Source: JBECKR01 sp040235415 (GTDB lineage Bacteria > Acidobacteriota > Polarisedimenticolia > Polarisedimenticolales > Polarisedimenticolaceae). Taken from it: a stretch of DNA of 12,612 nucleotides. Below, in pieces: positions 6,362 through 12,612 of this stretch. The first letter of the stretch is position 1; every line of letters starts with the position of its first letter. The stretch is taken from positions 1-12,612 of the forward strand of contig JBECKR010000395.1 of the NCBI GenBank assembly GCA_040235415.1. The letters are read 5' to 3'. Both the position numbers and the translations under genes were made by a program. Below the pieces are notes generated by a model. It was not told the DNA's origin. It saw only the letters and a list, made by a program, of their open reading frames with translations, and searched no databases.

Positions 6362-7453
6362 TCAGGCGCCGTGCTGCGACACGTTCAGCAGCACGCCGGT
6401 CGCTGCCAGCGTCGCCAGCAGCGACGAGCCGCCGTAGCTCAGGTACGGCATCGCCAGGCCCTTCGTCGGCAGCAGGCCGACACAGACTCCCATGTGCGTG
6501 AGGCCCTGCAGCACGAGCAGGCTCGTGATGCCGAGGGCGAGGTAGAACCCGAAGCGGCACGGCGCGCGCAGGCTCGCGCGCATGCCGCGCCAGAACAGGA
6601 TCAGGAACGCCGCCAGCAGGGTCGCGGCGCCGACGATGCCGAACTCCTCGCCGACGACCGAGAAGATGAAGTCGGTGTGCGCCTCCGGCAGGAAGTAGGC
6701 CTTCTGCTGGCCCTGTCCGAACCCCACCCCGCCGACCCCGCCGCTGCCGAGCGCCAGGAGCGACTGGTCGAGCTGCCAGCCGCTCGTCCGCGCGTCCGTC
6801 CCGGGCTGCATGAACGCCCGGATCCGCTCCAGGCGGTACGGCTTCGCGACGATGCTGAGCGCGACCACGAGCGCGCCCATCGCCGCGACGGCCGCGATCG
6901 CGCGCCATCGCAGCCCGGCGACGAACACCATGACGCCGCAGGCGAGTATCAGCATGAACGCCGCGCCGAGATCGGGCTCGACCAGCACGAGCAGCGACAG
7001 CGTCCCCAGAACGAAGGCGAGCGGCAGCAGCACCGCCCTCAAGTCGTTGACCCGGTCTTCCTTGCGCGACAGCAGGCGCGCGGTGAACACCACCGCCACG
7101 ACCTTCGTGAACTCGGAGGGCTGCAACCGCAGCGGCCCGAGCGGCAGCCAGCGGTGCGCGCCGTTCACCTCCGGCGTCGCGAGCACCGCGATCAGGGCCG
7201 CGACGCATCCCGCGACGATCCCGAGCAGCACGCGGCGGTCCGCGAGCCTCGGGTACGGCAGGTACATGAACGCGAGCAGGAGCGCGGTGCCGATCGCGAG
7301 GTGCAGCATCTGCCGCATCAGGAAGTACGACGGGCTGAGCCCGTAGCGGCGCGCCACGAAGTGCGACGCGCTCCCGACCATCAGGACGCCGCCGAGCATG
7401 AGGAGGCCGGCCGTGCCGAAAAGCCACGGATCGTGGGCGAGACGCCTAGGCAT
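6362..7453 (-). CDS. ftsW: SEDS-family septal peptidoglycan polymerase FtsW
   Basis: Polytopic inner-membrane glycosyltransferase of the SEDS family, which polymerises lipid II at the septum together with a class B penicillin-binding protein (usually FtsI); 363 residues. About ten hydrophobic segments are visible. Conserved parts are NGAHRWLPLGPLRLQPSEFTK (97-117), EPDLGAAF (159-166), the extracellular PEAHTDFIFSVVGEEFG (256-272) and MPYLSYGGSSLL (335-346). D261 of the third motif corresponds to the essential SEDS aspartate (E. coli FtsW D297, from memory). The start is the ATG at 7453, which overlaps the murD end by 8 nt. The frame is open further upstream, but that part is arginine/serine-rich nonsense antiphase to murD. 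RodA is the closest alternative; position between murD and murG decides for FtsW. Confidence 0.95.
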   Translation of the reverse strand: MPRRLAHDPWLFGTAGLLMLGGVLMVGSASHFVARRYGLSPSYFLMRQMLHLAIGTALLLAFMYLPYPRLADRRVLLGIVAGCVAALIAVLATPEVNGAHRWLPLGPLRLQPSEFTKVVAVVFTARLLSRKEDRVNDLRAVLLPLAFVLGTLSLLVLVEPDLGAAFMLILACGVMVFVAGLRWRAIAAVAAMGALVVALSIVAKPYRLERIRAFMQPGTDARTSGWQLDQSLLALGSGGVGGVGFGQGQQKAYFLPEAHTDFIFSVVGEEFGIVGAATLLAAFLILFWRGMRASLRAPCRFGFYLALGITSLLVLQGLTHMGVCVGLLPTKGLAMPYLSYGGSSLLATLAATGVLLNVSQHGA

Positions 7454-8861
7454 CGCGGCCCTCCCGCTCGGCGAGCGCGGCGACCGCACGGGCGAAATCG
7501 CGCCCGCGCTCCTCGAAGTTGCGGTACTGGTCGAACGAGGCGCATCCCGGGGAGAGCAGCACCACGTCCCCCGGCGCGGCACCGGCGAACCCGGCGGCGA
7601 CGGCGCGCTCGACCGTGCCGCAGTCCTCGAGCGGGACGGTGTCCCCGAGCCCCGCCCGGATCGCCGGCGCGGCCTTCCCGACGAGCAGGACGCGCGCGAC
7701 GCGGCCGCGCACGACGTCGCGGAACGCGGCCCAGTCGCCCCCCTTGTCCTTGCCTCCGAGCACGAGGTGGATCGTGCCGGGCGGGAACGAGCGCACCGCC
7801 CGTGCGGCCGAATCGAGATTCGTCGCCTTGGAGTCGTCGTAGAACTTCACCCCGGCGACCGTCGCGAGGTGCGCGAGGCGGTGGGGGAGGGCGCGGTAGC
7901 CGCGGAGCCCGCGCGCGATGGCGCCGGGGGAGCATCCGACGAGACGGCAGGCCAGGGCGGCGGCGAGCGCGTTGGCGACGTTGTGCTCGCCTGGGACCGG
8001 GATCTCGTCGACCGCCGCGACGTCGTCCTCGCCGTGCTCCGTGCGGAGCACGATCCGGCCGTCGCGGACGAACGCGCCGCGCGGCACCTCGTCCCGGGTC
8101 GAGAAGCGAAGCTCGCGCCCGCGCACGAACGGGTCGAAGAACCGGCTCTCCGGGTCGTCCGCGTTGAGGATCGCGGCGTCGGCCGTGTCCTGCGTCTCGA
8201 GCAGGCGCGCCTTGGCGCGCGCGTAGTCGCGGTACGACGGGTAACGGTCGAGATGGTCGGGACTCAGGTTGACGACGACCGCGATCGCGGCGCGGAAACG
8301 GTCGATCGTCTCGAGCTGGAACGAGGACAGCTCGACCGCGTGCCACGCGCCCGGCCGGTCGAGCGACAGCAGGTCGGCGAGCGGCACGTCGAGGTTCCCG
8401 CCGGTCCCCCCGGGGATGCCGGCGCCGCGGAGCACCGCGCCGATCATGCTGGTCGTCGTGCTCTTGCCGTTCGATCCCGTGATCCCGACGATCGAGCCGC
8501 GGCAGAAGCGCGCGGCGAGCTCGACCTCCCCCCACACCGGCACGCCGCGCTCGCGCGCCGCCGCGACCACCGCGACGTCTCCGGGGACCCCGGGGCTGAG
8601 GATCACGAGGTCGGCGTCGGCGGCGAGCTCGGGAGGGTGCCCGCCGAGGGACAGCGCGATGCCGCTCCCGGCGAGGGCGAGGACCTCGGCCCCGGCCTCG
8701 GACGGGCCTCGCAGGTCCGCGACGCGCACGCGCGCCCCGCGTCCCGCGGCGAGCGTCGCGGCGGCGCGGCCGCTCTTGCCGGCGCCGACGACGAGCACGC
8801 GGATCCCGTCGAGGTCGGGCTCGTGCGCGGCGAGGTTCGAGGCCGGCATCGGGGTCCTCAT
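7446..8861 (-). CDS. murD: UDP-N-acetylmuramoyl-L-alanine--D-glutamate ligase MurD
   Basis: Cytoplasmic ATP-dependent ligase that adds D-glutamate to UDP-MurNAc-L-Ala; 471 residues. A Rossmann-type UDP-binding domain opens with VLVVGAGKSGRAAA (22-35). The ATP loop is GITGSNGKSTTT (126-137), followed by GGNLDVPL (154-161), ELSSFQLE (177-184) and NLSPDHLDRY (198-207). GEHNVANALAA (291-301) marks the central-domain asparagine. The C-terminal domain has YDDSKATN (341-348), a MurD hallmark for D-Glu binding, and LSPGCASFDQYRNFEERG (436-453). The start taken is the ATG at 8861, joined to the mraY stop as ATGA. A second ATG at 8849 with AGGA seven bases before it is equally plausible and would shorten the protein by four residues. 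The open frame upstream is antiphase to mraY. Confidence 0.96.
   Translation of the reverse strand: MRTPMPASNLAAHEPDLDGIRVLVVGAGKSGRAAATLAAGRGARVRVADLRGPSEAGAEVLALAGSGIALSLGGHPPELAADADLVILSPGVPGDVAVVAAARERGVPVWGEVELAARFCRGSIVGITGSNGKSTTTSMIGAVLRGAGIPGGTGGNLDVPLADLLSLDRPGAWHAVELSSFQLETIDRFRAAIAVVVNLSPDHLDRYPSYRDYARAKARLLETQDTADAAILNADDPESRFFDPFVRGRELRFSTRDEVPRGAFVRDGRIVLRTEHGEDDVAAVDEIPVPGEHNVANALAAALACRLVGCSPGAIARGLRGYRALPHRLAHLATVAGVKFYDDSKATNLDSAARAVRSFPPGTIHLVLGGKDKGGDWAAFRDVVRGRVARVLLVGKAAPAIRAGLGDTVPLEDCGTVERAVAAGFAGAAPGDVVLLSPGCASFDQYRNFEERGRDFARAVAALAEREGRDA
7460..7465 (-). promoter_or_regulatory. Ribosome binding site deciding the ftsW start
   Basis: GGGAGG stands 6 nt before the ATG at 7453 inside the 3' end of murD. 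It supports this internal start over the longer open frame reaching 7582. Confidence 0.65.
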
Positions 8862-9943
8862 CGCAGCTTGAGCGTCGCGAGCGCCATGAGCGAGAACAGG
8901 ATCGCGAGGATCCAGAAGCGGATCACGACCTTGGACTCGTCCCAGCCCGAAAGCTCGAAGTGGTGGTGCAGGGGGGACATCCGGAAGATCCGGCGCCCCC
9001 GCAGACGGAACGAGGCGACCTGCAGGATCACCGACAGCGCCTCCAGGACGAACAGTCCGCCGACGACGACGAGCAGGAACTCCTGCTTGATCAGGAGCGC
9101 GACGGTTCCGATCGCGCCTCCGAGAGCCATCGACCCGACGTCGCCCATGAACACCTCGGCGGGGTGCGAGTTGAACCACAGGAACCCGAGCGAGGCGCCG
9201 ACCATCGCGCCGCAGAACACCGTCAGCTCGCCGCTGCCCTTGACGTTCGCGATCCCGAGATAGTCGGCGACGATCGCGTTGCCCGCGGCGTAGGCCAGCA
9301 CCGTGAACGTCGCGGCGGCGACGAGCGCGGAGCCGATCGCGAGACCGTCGAGCCCGTCCGTCAGGTTGACGGCGTTCGCCGACCCGGTCAGGACCAACAC
9401 GACGAGCCCGACGTAGAACCAGCCGAGATCCGGCGTGAACGTCTTGAAGAACGGGAACGTGAGCTCCGTCGAGAAATCGCCCCGCGAAGCCATCGCCGTC
9501 AGCACGACGCCGAACACGAGCGAGACGGCGGTCTGAGCGGCGAACTTGCGGCGGGCGGTGAGCCCGAGGTTGTGACGGCGCGCGATCTTGAGGTAGTCGT
9601 CGAGGAAGCCGATCGTGCCGAACGTCACCATGCCCGCGACGGCGAGCCACACGAACACGTTCGTGAGGTCGGCCCACAGCAGCGTCGGGACCGCGACCGC
9701 CAGGATGATCAGCAGCCCGCCCATGGTCGGAGTGCCGCGTTTCGCGTGGTGCGACTGCGGACCTTCCTCGCGAATCTCCTGTCCGATCTGAAACCGGCGC
9801 AGCGCCCGGATCATGCCGGGACCGAGCACGAGCGAGACCAGGAGCGCCGTCAGCACCGCCATCGCGGAGCGGAACGTGATGTACCGGAAGACGTTGAACG
9901 CCGTGAAGTACGTGTGCAGGGGATACAGCAGGTGGAAGAACAT
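8858..9943 (-). CDS. mraY: Phospho-N-acetylmuramoyl-pentapeptide transferase MraY
   Basis: Polytopic inner-membrane enzyme that transfers phospho-MurNAc-pentapeptide from UDP to undecaprenyl phosphate, giving lipid I, the first membrane step of wall synthesis; 361 residues. About ten hydrophobic segments alternate with the conserved cytoplasmic loops: SHHAKRGTPTMGG (64-76), FLDDYLK (113-119) with the Mg2+-binding aspartate pair, NAVNLTDGLDGLA (190-202), FMGDVGSMALGG (265-276) and SPLHHHFE (323-330) with the histidine cluster. All are intact. The ATG at 9943 shares one base with the murF stop (TGATG), so termination and re-initiation are directly coupled. The distal end overlaps murD by 4 nt. 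The N-terminus (YPLHTYFTAFNVFRYITF, 7-24) is of a style I associate with Acidobacteriota and deltaproteobacterial-type sequences. Confidence 0.98.
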   Translation of the reverse strand: MFFHLLYPLHTYFTAFNVFRYITFRSAMAVLTALLVSLVLGPGMIRALRRFQIGQEIREEGPQSHHAKRGTPTMGGLLIILAVAVPTLLWADLTNVFVWLAVAGMVTFGTIGFLDDYLKIARRHNLGLTARRKFAAQTAVSLVFGVVLTAMASRGDFSTELTFPFFKTFTPDLGWFYVGLVVLVLTGSANAVNLTDGLDGLAIGSALVAAATFTVLAYAAGNAIVADYLGIANVKGSGELTVFCGAMVGASLGFLWFNSHPAEVFMGDVGSMALGGAIGTVALLIKQEFLLVVVGGLFVLEALSVILQVASFRLRGRRIFRMSPLHHHFELSGWDESKVVIRFWILAILFSLMALATLKLR

Positions 9944-11343
9944 CAGTGTCCTTCCCCTTCGCCGCCGCCCGCGATCTCGCGGACGAGGCGGTCGAGGCCG
10001 ACCCCCCGCGATCCCTTGACGAGGACGAGGTCGCCGGACCGCAGGCGCTCCCGCAGGTCGCGCGCCGCCGAGGCGGCGGAGCCCTCGTGGTGCACCTCGG
10101 GCACGCCGGAGCGCCTCGCGCTCTCGAGCGCGTGACGCGCGAGCGGGCCGACCGCGATCAGGACGTCGACGCCGGCGGCCGCGGCCCGCCGCCCGGCCTC
10201 CTGGTGGAACGCGCGCGAGTGCTCCCCGAGCTCGAGCATGTCCCCCATGATCAGGATCTTCCGTCCCTCCGAGGGGGTCGCCCGGAGGGTCTCGAGCACC
10301 GCCGCCAGGGCCGCGGGGTTGCTGTTGTAGCTGTCGTCGATCAGCACGACGTCGTCGGCGAGGCGCAGGATGCGACCCCGGCCCGGTCCGACCTCGACCG
10401 CCTCCATGGCGCGGGCCGCGGAGGCGAGGTCCTCCCCGGCGGCGTGCACCGCGGCGATCGCGGCCAGCGCGTTCGACGCCGAGTGCGCGCCGGGCAGCCG
10501 GAGCTCGAGGTGCAGCCGCTCGCCCCCGACCGTCGCGTCGAGCGCCGCGCCGGGCGCGAGACGGTCGAGGACGCGATCGCAGCGAACGTCGGCGGCGCCG
10601 TCGTGGCCGAAGGTCACCCTCGGACCGTCGTGGCGCATCGACTGCAGCCGCACGTGCGGGTCGTCGAGGTTCACGACCGACGTCGCATCGGGAGGAAGCG
10701 TCGCGAACAGCTCGCCCTTCGCCGCGGCGACGTCGTCGATCGTCCTGAGCTTCTCGAGGTGCACGGGGCGGACGTTGGTGACGAGCCCGAGGTGCGGCCG
10801 CGTCATGCGGTTCAGGGTCGCGATCTCGCCGGCCGCGTTCATGCCCATCTCCACGACCGCGTACTCCGCGTCGTCGGGACAGGCGAGCAGCGTCAGCGGA
10901 ACGCCGAGGAGGTTGTTGTAGTTCCCCGAGGTGCGGTGCACGCGGCGGGACGCTCCGAGCCCGGCGGCGATCAGCTCCTTCGTCGTGGTCTTCCCCGTGC
11001 TTCCGGTCAGCCCCACGAACCGCGTCCCCCGCAACGTCCCGCGCGCGAGCGCGCCGCAGCGCGCGAGCGCCTCGGCCGCGTCCCCGACCTTGAGCACCGC
11101 GGGCGGTCGCGGCGACCCGGCGGCGGGCTCGTGCTCCACGATTGCAAGGGCCGCGCCCGCGGCGGCGGCATCCCCGACGAAGCGATGACCGTCGGTGCGC
11201 TCGCCGCGAAGCGCCACGAAAGCGCCGCCGGGACGCACCGTCCGGCTGTCGATCGTGAACGACGTGACGCGCGCCGACGCGTCGCCCTGGATCAACGTTC
11301 CCTCCGTGGTGCGCAAGATTTCCCCGATCTCAAGCGTCGGCAC
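9943..11343 (-). CDS. murF: UDP-MurNAc-tripeptide--D-alanyl-D-alanine ligase MurF
   Basis: Cytoplasmic ATP-dependent ligase that adds the D-Ala-D-Ala dipeptide to the UDP-MurNAc-tripeptide, finishing the soluble precursor; 466 residues. The N-terminal domain contains FTIDSRTVRPGGAFVAL (29-45). The ATP loop is GLTGSTGKTTTKE (111-123), then SGNYNNLLGVPLTLL (139-153), EMGMNAAGEI (165-174), and NVRPVHLEKL (190-199), where most relatives have Gly-x-Ala in place of Arg-Pro-Val. The central-domain asparagine is in SASNALAA (288-295). The C-terminal domain has DDSYNSNP (336-343), GDMLELG (367-373) and KGSRGVGLDRLV (443-454). The start is a GTG at 11343 with a G-rich ribosome binding site (11350-11355) inside the end of murE; the two genes overlap by 14 nt. 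It joins mraY through a one-base stop/start overlap. Confidence 0.96.
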   Translation of the reverse strand: MPTLEIGEILRTTEGTLIQGDASARVTSFTIDSRTVRPGGAFVALRGERTDGHRFVGDAAAAGAALAIVEHEPAAGSPRPPAVLKVGDAAEALARCGALARGTLRGTRFVGLTGSTGKTTTKELIAAGLGASRRVHRTSGNYNNLLGVPLTLLACPDDAEYAVVEMGMNAAGEIATLNRMTRPHLGLVTNVRPVHLEKLRTIDDVAAAKGELFATLPPDATSVVNLDDPHVRLQSMRHDGPRVTFGHDGAADVRCDRVLDRLAPGAALDATVGGERLHLELRLPGAHSASNALAAIAAVHAAGEDLASAARAMEAVEVGPGRGRILRLADDVVLIDDSYNSNPAALAAVLETLRATPSEGRKILIMGDMLELGEHSRAFHQEAGRRAAAAGVDVLIAVGPLARHALESARRSGVPEVHHEGSAASAARDLRERLRSGDLVLVKGSRGVGLDRLVREIAGGGEGEGH

Positions 11344-12612
11344 GGCGATCCCCCCGCCAACCGAGCGCCCGGAGCGCCTCCCGCGCCGCGACGCGGTCGT
11401 CGAAGCGGTCGACCCGCGCGCCGACGGTCTGGGTCGTCTCGTGTCCCTTCCCGGCGATCAGCACGACGTCGCCCGGACGCGCCTGCGCGATCGCCTCGCG
11501 GATCGCCGCGGCGCGGTCCGGCTCGACGCGACAGCGCTCCGCTCCCCCGGCCACGGACGCGGCGCCGTCCGCGATCGCGTCCAGGATCGCGCTCGGGTCC
11601 TCCGACCGCGGGTTGTCCGAGGTCAGCACGACCCGGTCGGCGAGGCGGGCCGCGATCGCTCCCATCGGGGCGCGCTTGCCGCGGTCGCGGTCGCCGCCGC
11701 AGCCGAATACCGCGAGCACGCGGGCCGGGGCGACCTCCCGAGCGCTCTCGAGCAGGCGCTCGAGGGCCTCCGGCGTGTGCGCGAAGTCGATCACCACGGC
11801 GAACGGCTGCCCGAGGTCGACGCGCTCGGTCCGTCCCGGCACGCGGTCGAGGGCGCCGATGCCCCGGGCGGCGGCCTCCGGCGGGACGCCGATCGCGAGC
11901 GCGCACGCGGTCGCCGCCGCGACGTTGAGGATGTTGAACCGGCCGAGGAGCGGCGTGCGGATCTCGACCTCGCCGGCGGGAGTCGCGAGGCGCGCCGTCG
12001 CGCCGCGGAGGTCGTGCCGCTCGCCGAGGATGCGGACGTCCGCCTCCGGCGATCGCCCGAACGTCGTCGTGCGCGCCGGCGTACGGGCGGCGAGACGGAC
12101 CCCGACGCCGTCGTCGGCGGGGAGCACGGCGGCGGCGTCGGGGCCGAGGTCGTCGAACAGCCGGGCCTTGGTTTCGAAGTAGGCCTCGACCGTGCCGTGG
12201 AAGTCGAGATGGTCGCGCCCGAGGTTCAGGAACGCCGCGACCGCAAACCGCGCTCCGCCGACCCGTCCGAGCGCCAGCGCGTGGGACGACACCTCCATGG
12301 ACACGACGTCGGTCCCGGCGTCGCGCATCGTCGCGAGCAGGTCGTACAGGTCCGGCGCCTCGGGCGTGGTGCGCTCGGACGGCGCCTCGACGCCGGCGTA
12401 GGCGTAGCCGGTGGTCCCGATGCGACCCGACGGCCGACCGGCGGCACGGGCGGCGGCTTCGACCATGTAGCTCACCGTCGTCTTGCCGTTCGTGCCGGTG
12501 ATGCCGACGAGCACGAGCCGCTCGTCGGGCCGCCCGGCGCACTCCCGTGCGAGCGGACCGACGGCGTCGCGCGCGCCCGCGACGCGAACCCAGGCGACCG
12601 CGGGTTCGATCG
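11330..12612 (-). CDS. murE: UDP-MurNAc-tripeptide synthetase MurE, meso-DAP type (5' end cut by window edge)
   Basis: Cytoplasmic ATP-dependent ligase that adds the third stem residue to UDP-MurNAc-L-Ala-D-Glu. About 426 codons are in the window and the frame is still open at 12612. Roughly 65-75 N-terminal residues are probably missing, judged from usual family length. The visible part starts in the end of the UDP-binding domain (VAGARDAVGPLARE). It then has the ATP loop GITGTNGKTT (about 12479-12508), MEVSSHALALGR, RDHLDFHG, FNILNVAAA, DFAHTPEAL and GCGGDRDRGKR. DNPRSEDP begins at 11617: the DNPR motif is the known marker for meso-diaminopimelate rather than L-lysine specificity. GKGHE lies near the C-terminus. 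A GTG at 12514 falls in the ATP loop region and is not the true start. It is the first gene in view, and ftsI/ftsL usually lie just upstream of murE. Confidence 0.96.
   Translation of the reverse strand, partial: IEPAVAWVRVAGARDAVGPLARECAGRPDERLVLVGITGTNGKTTVSYMVEAAARAAGRPSGRIGTTGYAYAGVEAPSERTTPEAPDLYDLLATMRDAGTDVVSMEVSSHALALGRVGGARFAVAAFLNLGRDHLDFHGTVEAYFETKARLFDDLGPDAAAVLPADDGVGVRLAARTPARTTTFGRSPEADVRILGERHDLRGATARLATPAGEVEIRTPLLGRFNILNVAAATACALAIGVPPEAAARGIGALDRVPGRTERVDLGQPFAVVIDFAHTPEALERLLESAREVAPARVLAVFGCGGDRDRGKRAPMGAIAARLADRVVLTSDNPRSEDPSAILDAIADGAASVAGGAERCRVEPDRAAAIREAIAQARPGDVVLIAGKGHETTQTVGARVDRFDDRVAAREALRALGWRGDRRADA

Noticed and set aside
6360..7427. Possible fusion of murG with a long N-terminal extension, since the frame is open to 7427
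   Set aside because: The extension is ftsW read in another frame. The ftsW frame gives a complete SEDS protein, and MurG has a GTG start at 6359 at the correct distance from its first glycine loop.
6371..9263. Overlapping plus-strand open frames of about 600 codons opposite ftsW, murD and mraY
   Set aside because: Same cause as the others: antisense shadows in GC-rich DNA with repetitive Arg/Glu/Gln/Asp composition.
8862..9677. N-terminal extension of murD into mraY
   Set aside because: The extra residues are out-of-frame mraY, while MraY itself is complete. ATGA at 8858-8861 gives a natural murD start.
7446..12612. Similar P-loop sequences (GxxGKTT/GKSTTT) recurring in four genes as possible DNA repeats
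   Set aside because: MurC, MurD, MurE and MurF are ancient paralogues that share the Mur-ligase ATP loop. The similarity is protein homology, not a repeat element.

Overview
The window is one continuous block of the conserved dcw (division and cell wall) cluster. It is carried entirely on the minus strand, so transcription runs from the right edge to the left. Ten dcw genes are present in the order murE (5' end cut by the window edge), murF, mraY, murD, ftsW, murG, murC, ftsQ, ftsA, ftsZ. An eleventh gene, a signalling gene with REC and GGDEF sequence, follows ftsZ by 20 nt and runs off the left edge. There are no RNA genes, insertion sequences, CRISPR arrays or gene-free stretches above 300 bases; the longest gap is 62 nt.

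The DNA is strongly GC-rich, and the gene order is the one typical of diderm bacteria. MurE carries the DNPR motif of meso-diaminopimelate-adding enzymes. FtsZ ends in a classical C-terminal peptide (DVPAFLRKQMD). MraY begins with a YPLHTYFTAFNVFRYITFR-type N-terminus, which reminds me of Acidobacteriota and deltaproteobacterial/Myxococcota-type lineages. That placement is an impression from protein style, not a proof. No plasmid, phage or transfer signature is visible.

Right part (about 12612-5250), lipid II synthesis: MurE and MurF complete the UDP-MurNAc-pentapeptide, and MraY attaches the sugar-peptide to undecaprenyl phosphate. MurG adds GlcNAc to give lipid II. MurD and MurC are earlier ligases of the same peptide stem, and FtsW is the SEDS-family glycan polymerase of the septum. 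Junctions are tight: 14, 1, 4 and 8 nt overlaps, a 2 nt gap, then an 11 nt overlap, which implies translational coupling. Middle part (5260-3030): murC overlaps ftsQ by 4 nt, and the murB and ddl genes often found between them are absent. Left part (3029-451): ftsA and ftsZ are set apart by 42 and 62 nt leaders with their own ribosome binding sites, and a perfect 7-bp GC hairpin sits just before the ftsA site.

The real oddity is at the left edge. The gene after ftsZ begins as a response-regulator receiver domain and switches to the middle of a GGDEF domain exactly at a shared LLDLD sequence. It then lacks a second GGDEF segment between PHTG and GVATYP, yet stays in frame throughout the visible part. 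It looks like an REC-GGDEF gene that lost two internal pieces, or an assembly collapse that imitates this. Otherwise the window is an ordinary, intact cell-wall operon, and I see no other candidate for an undescribed system.
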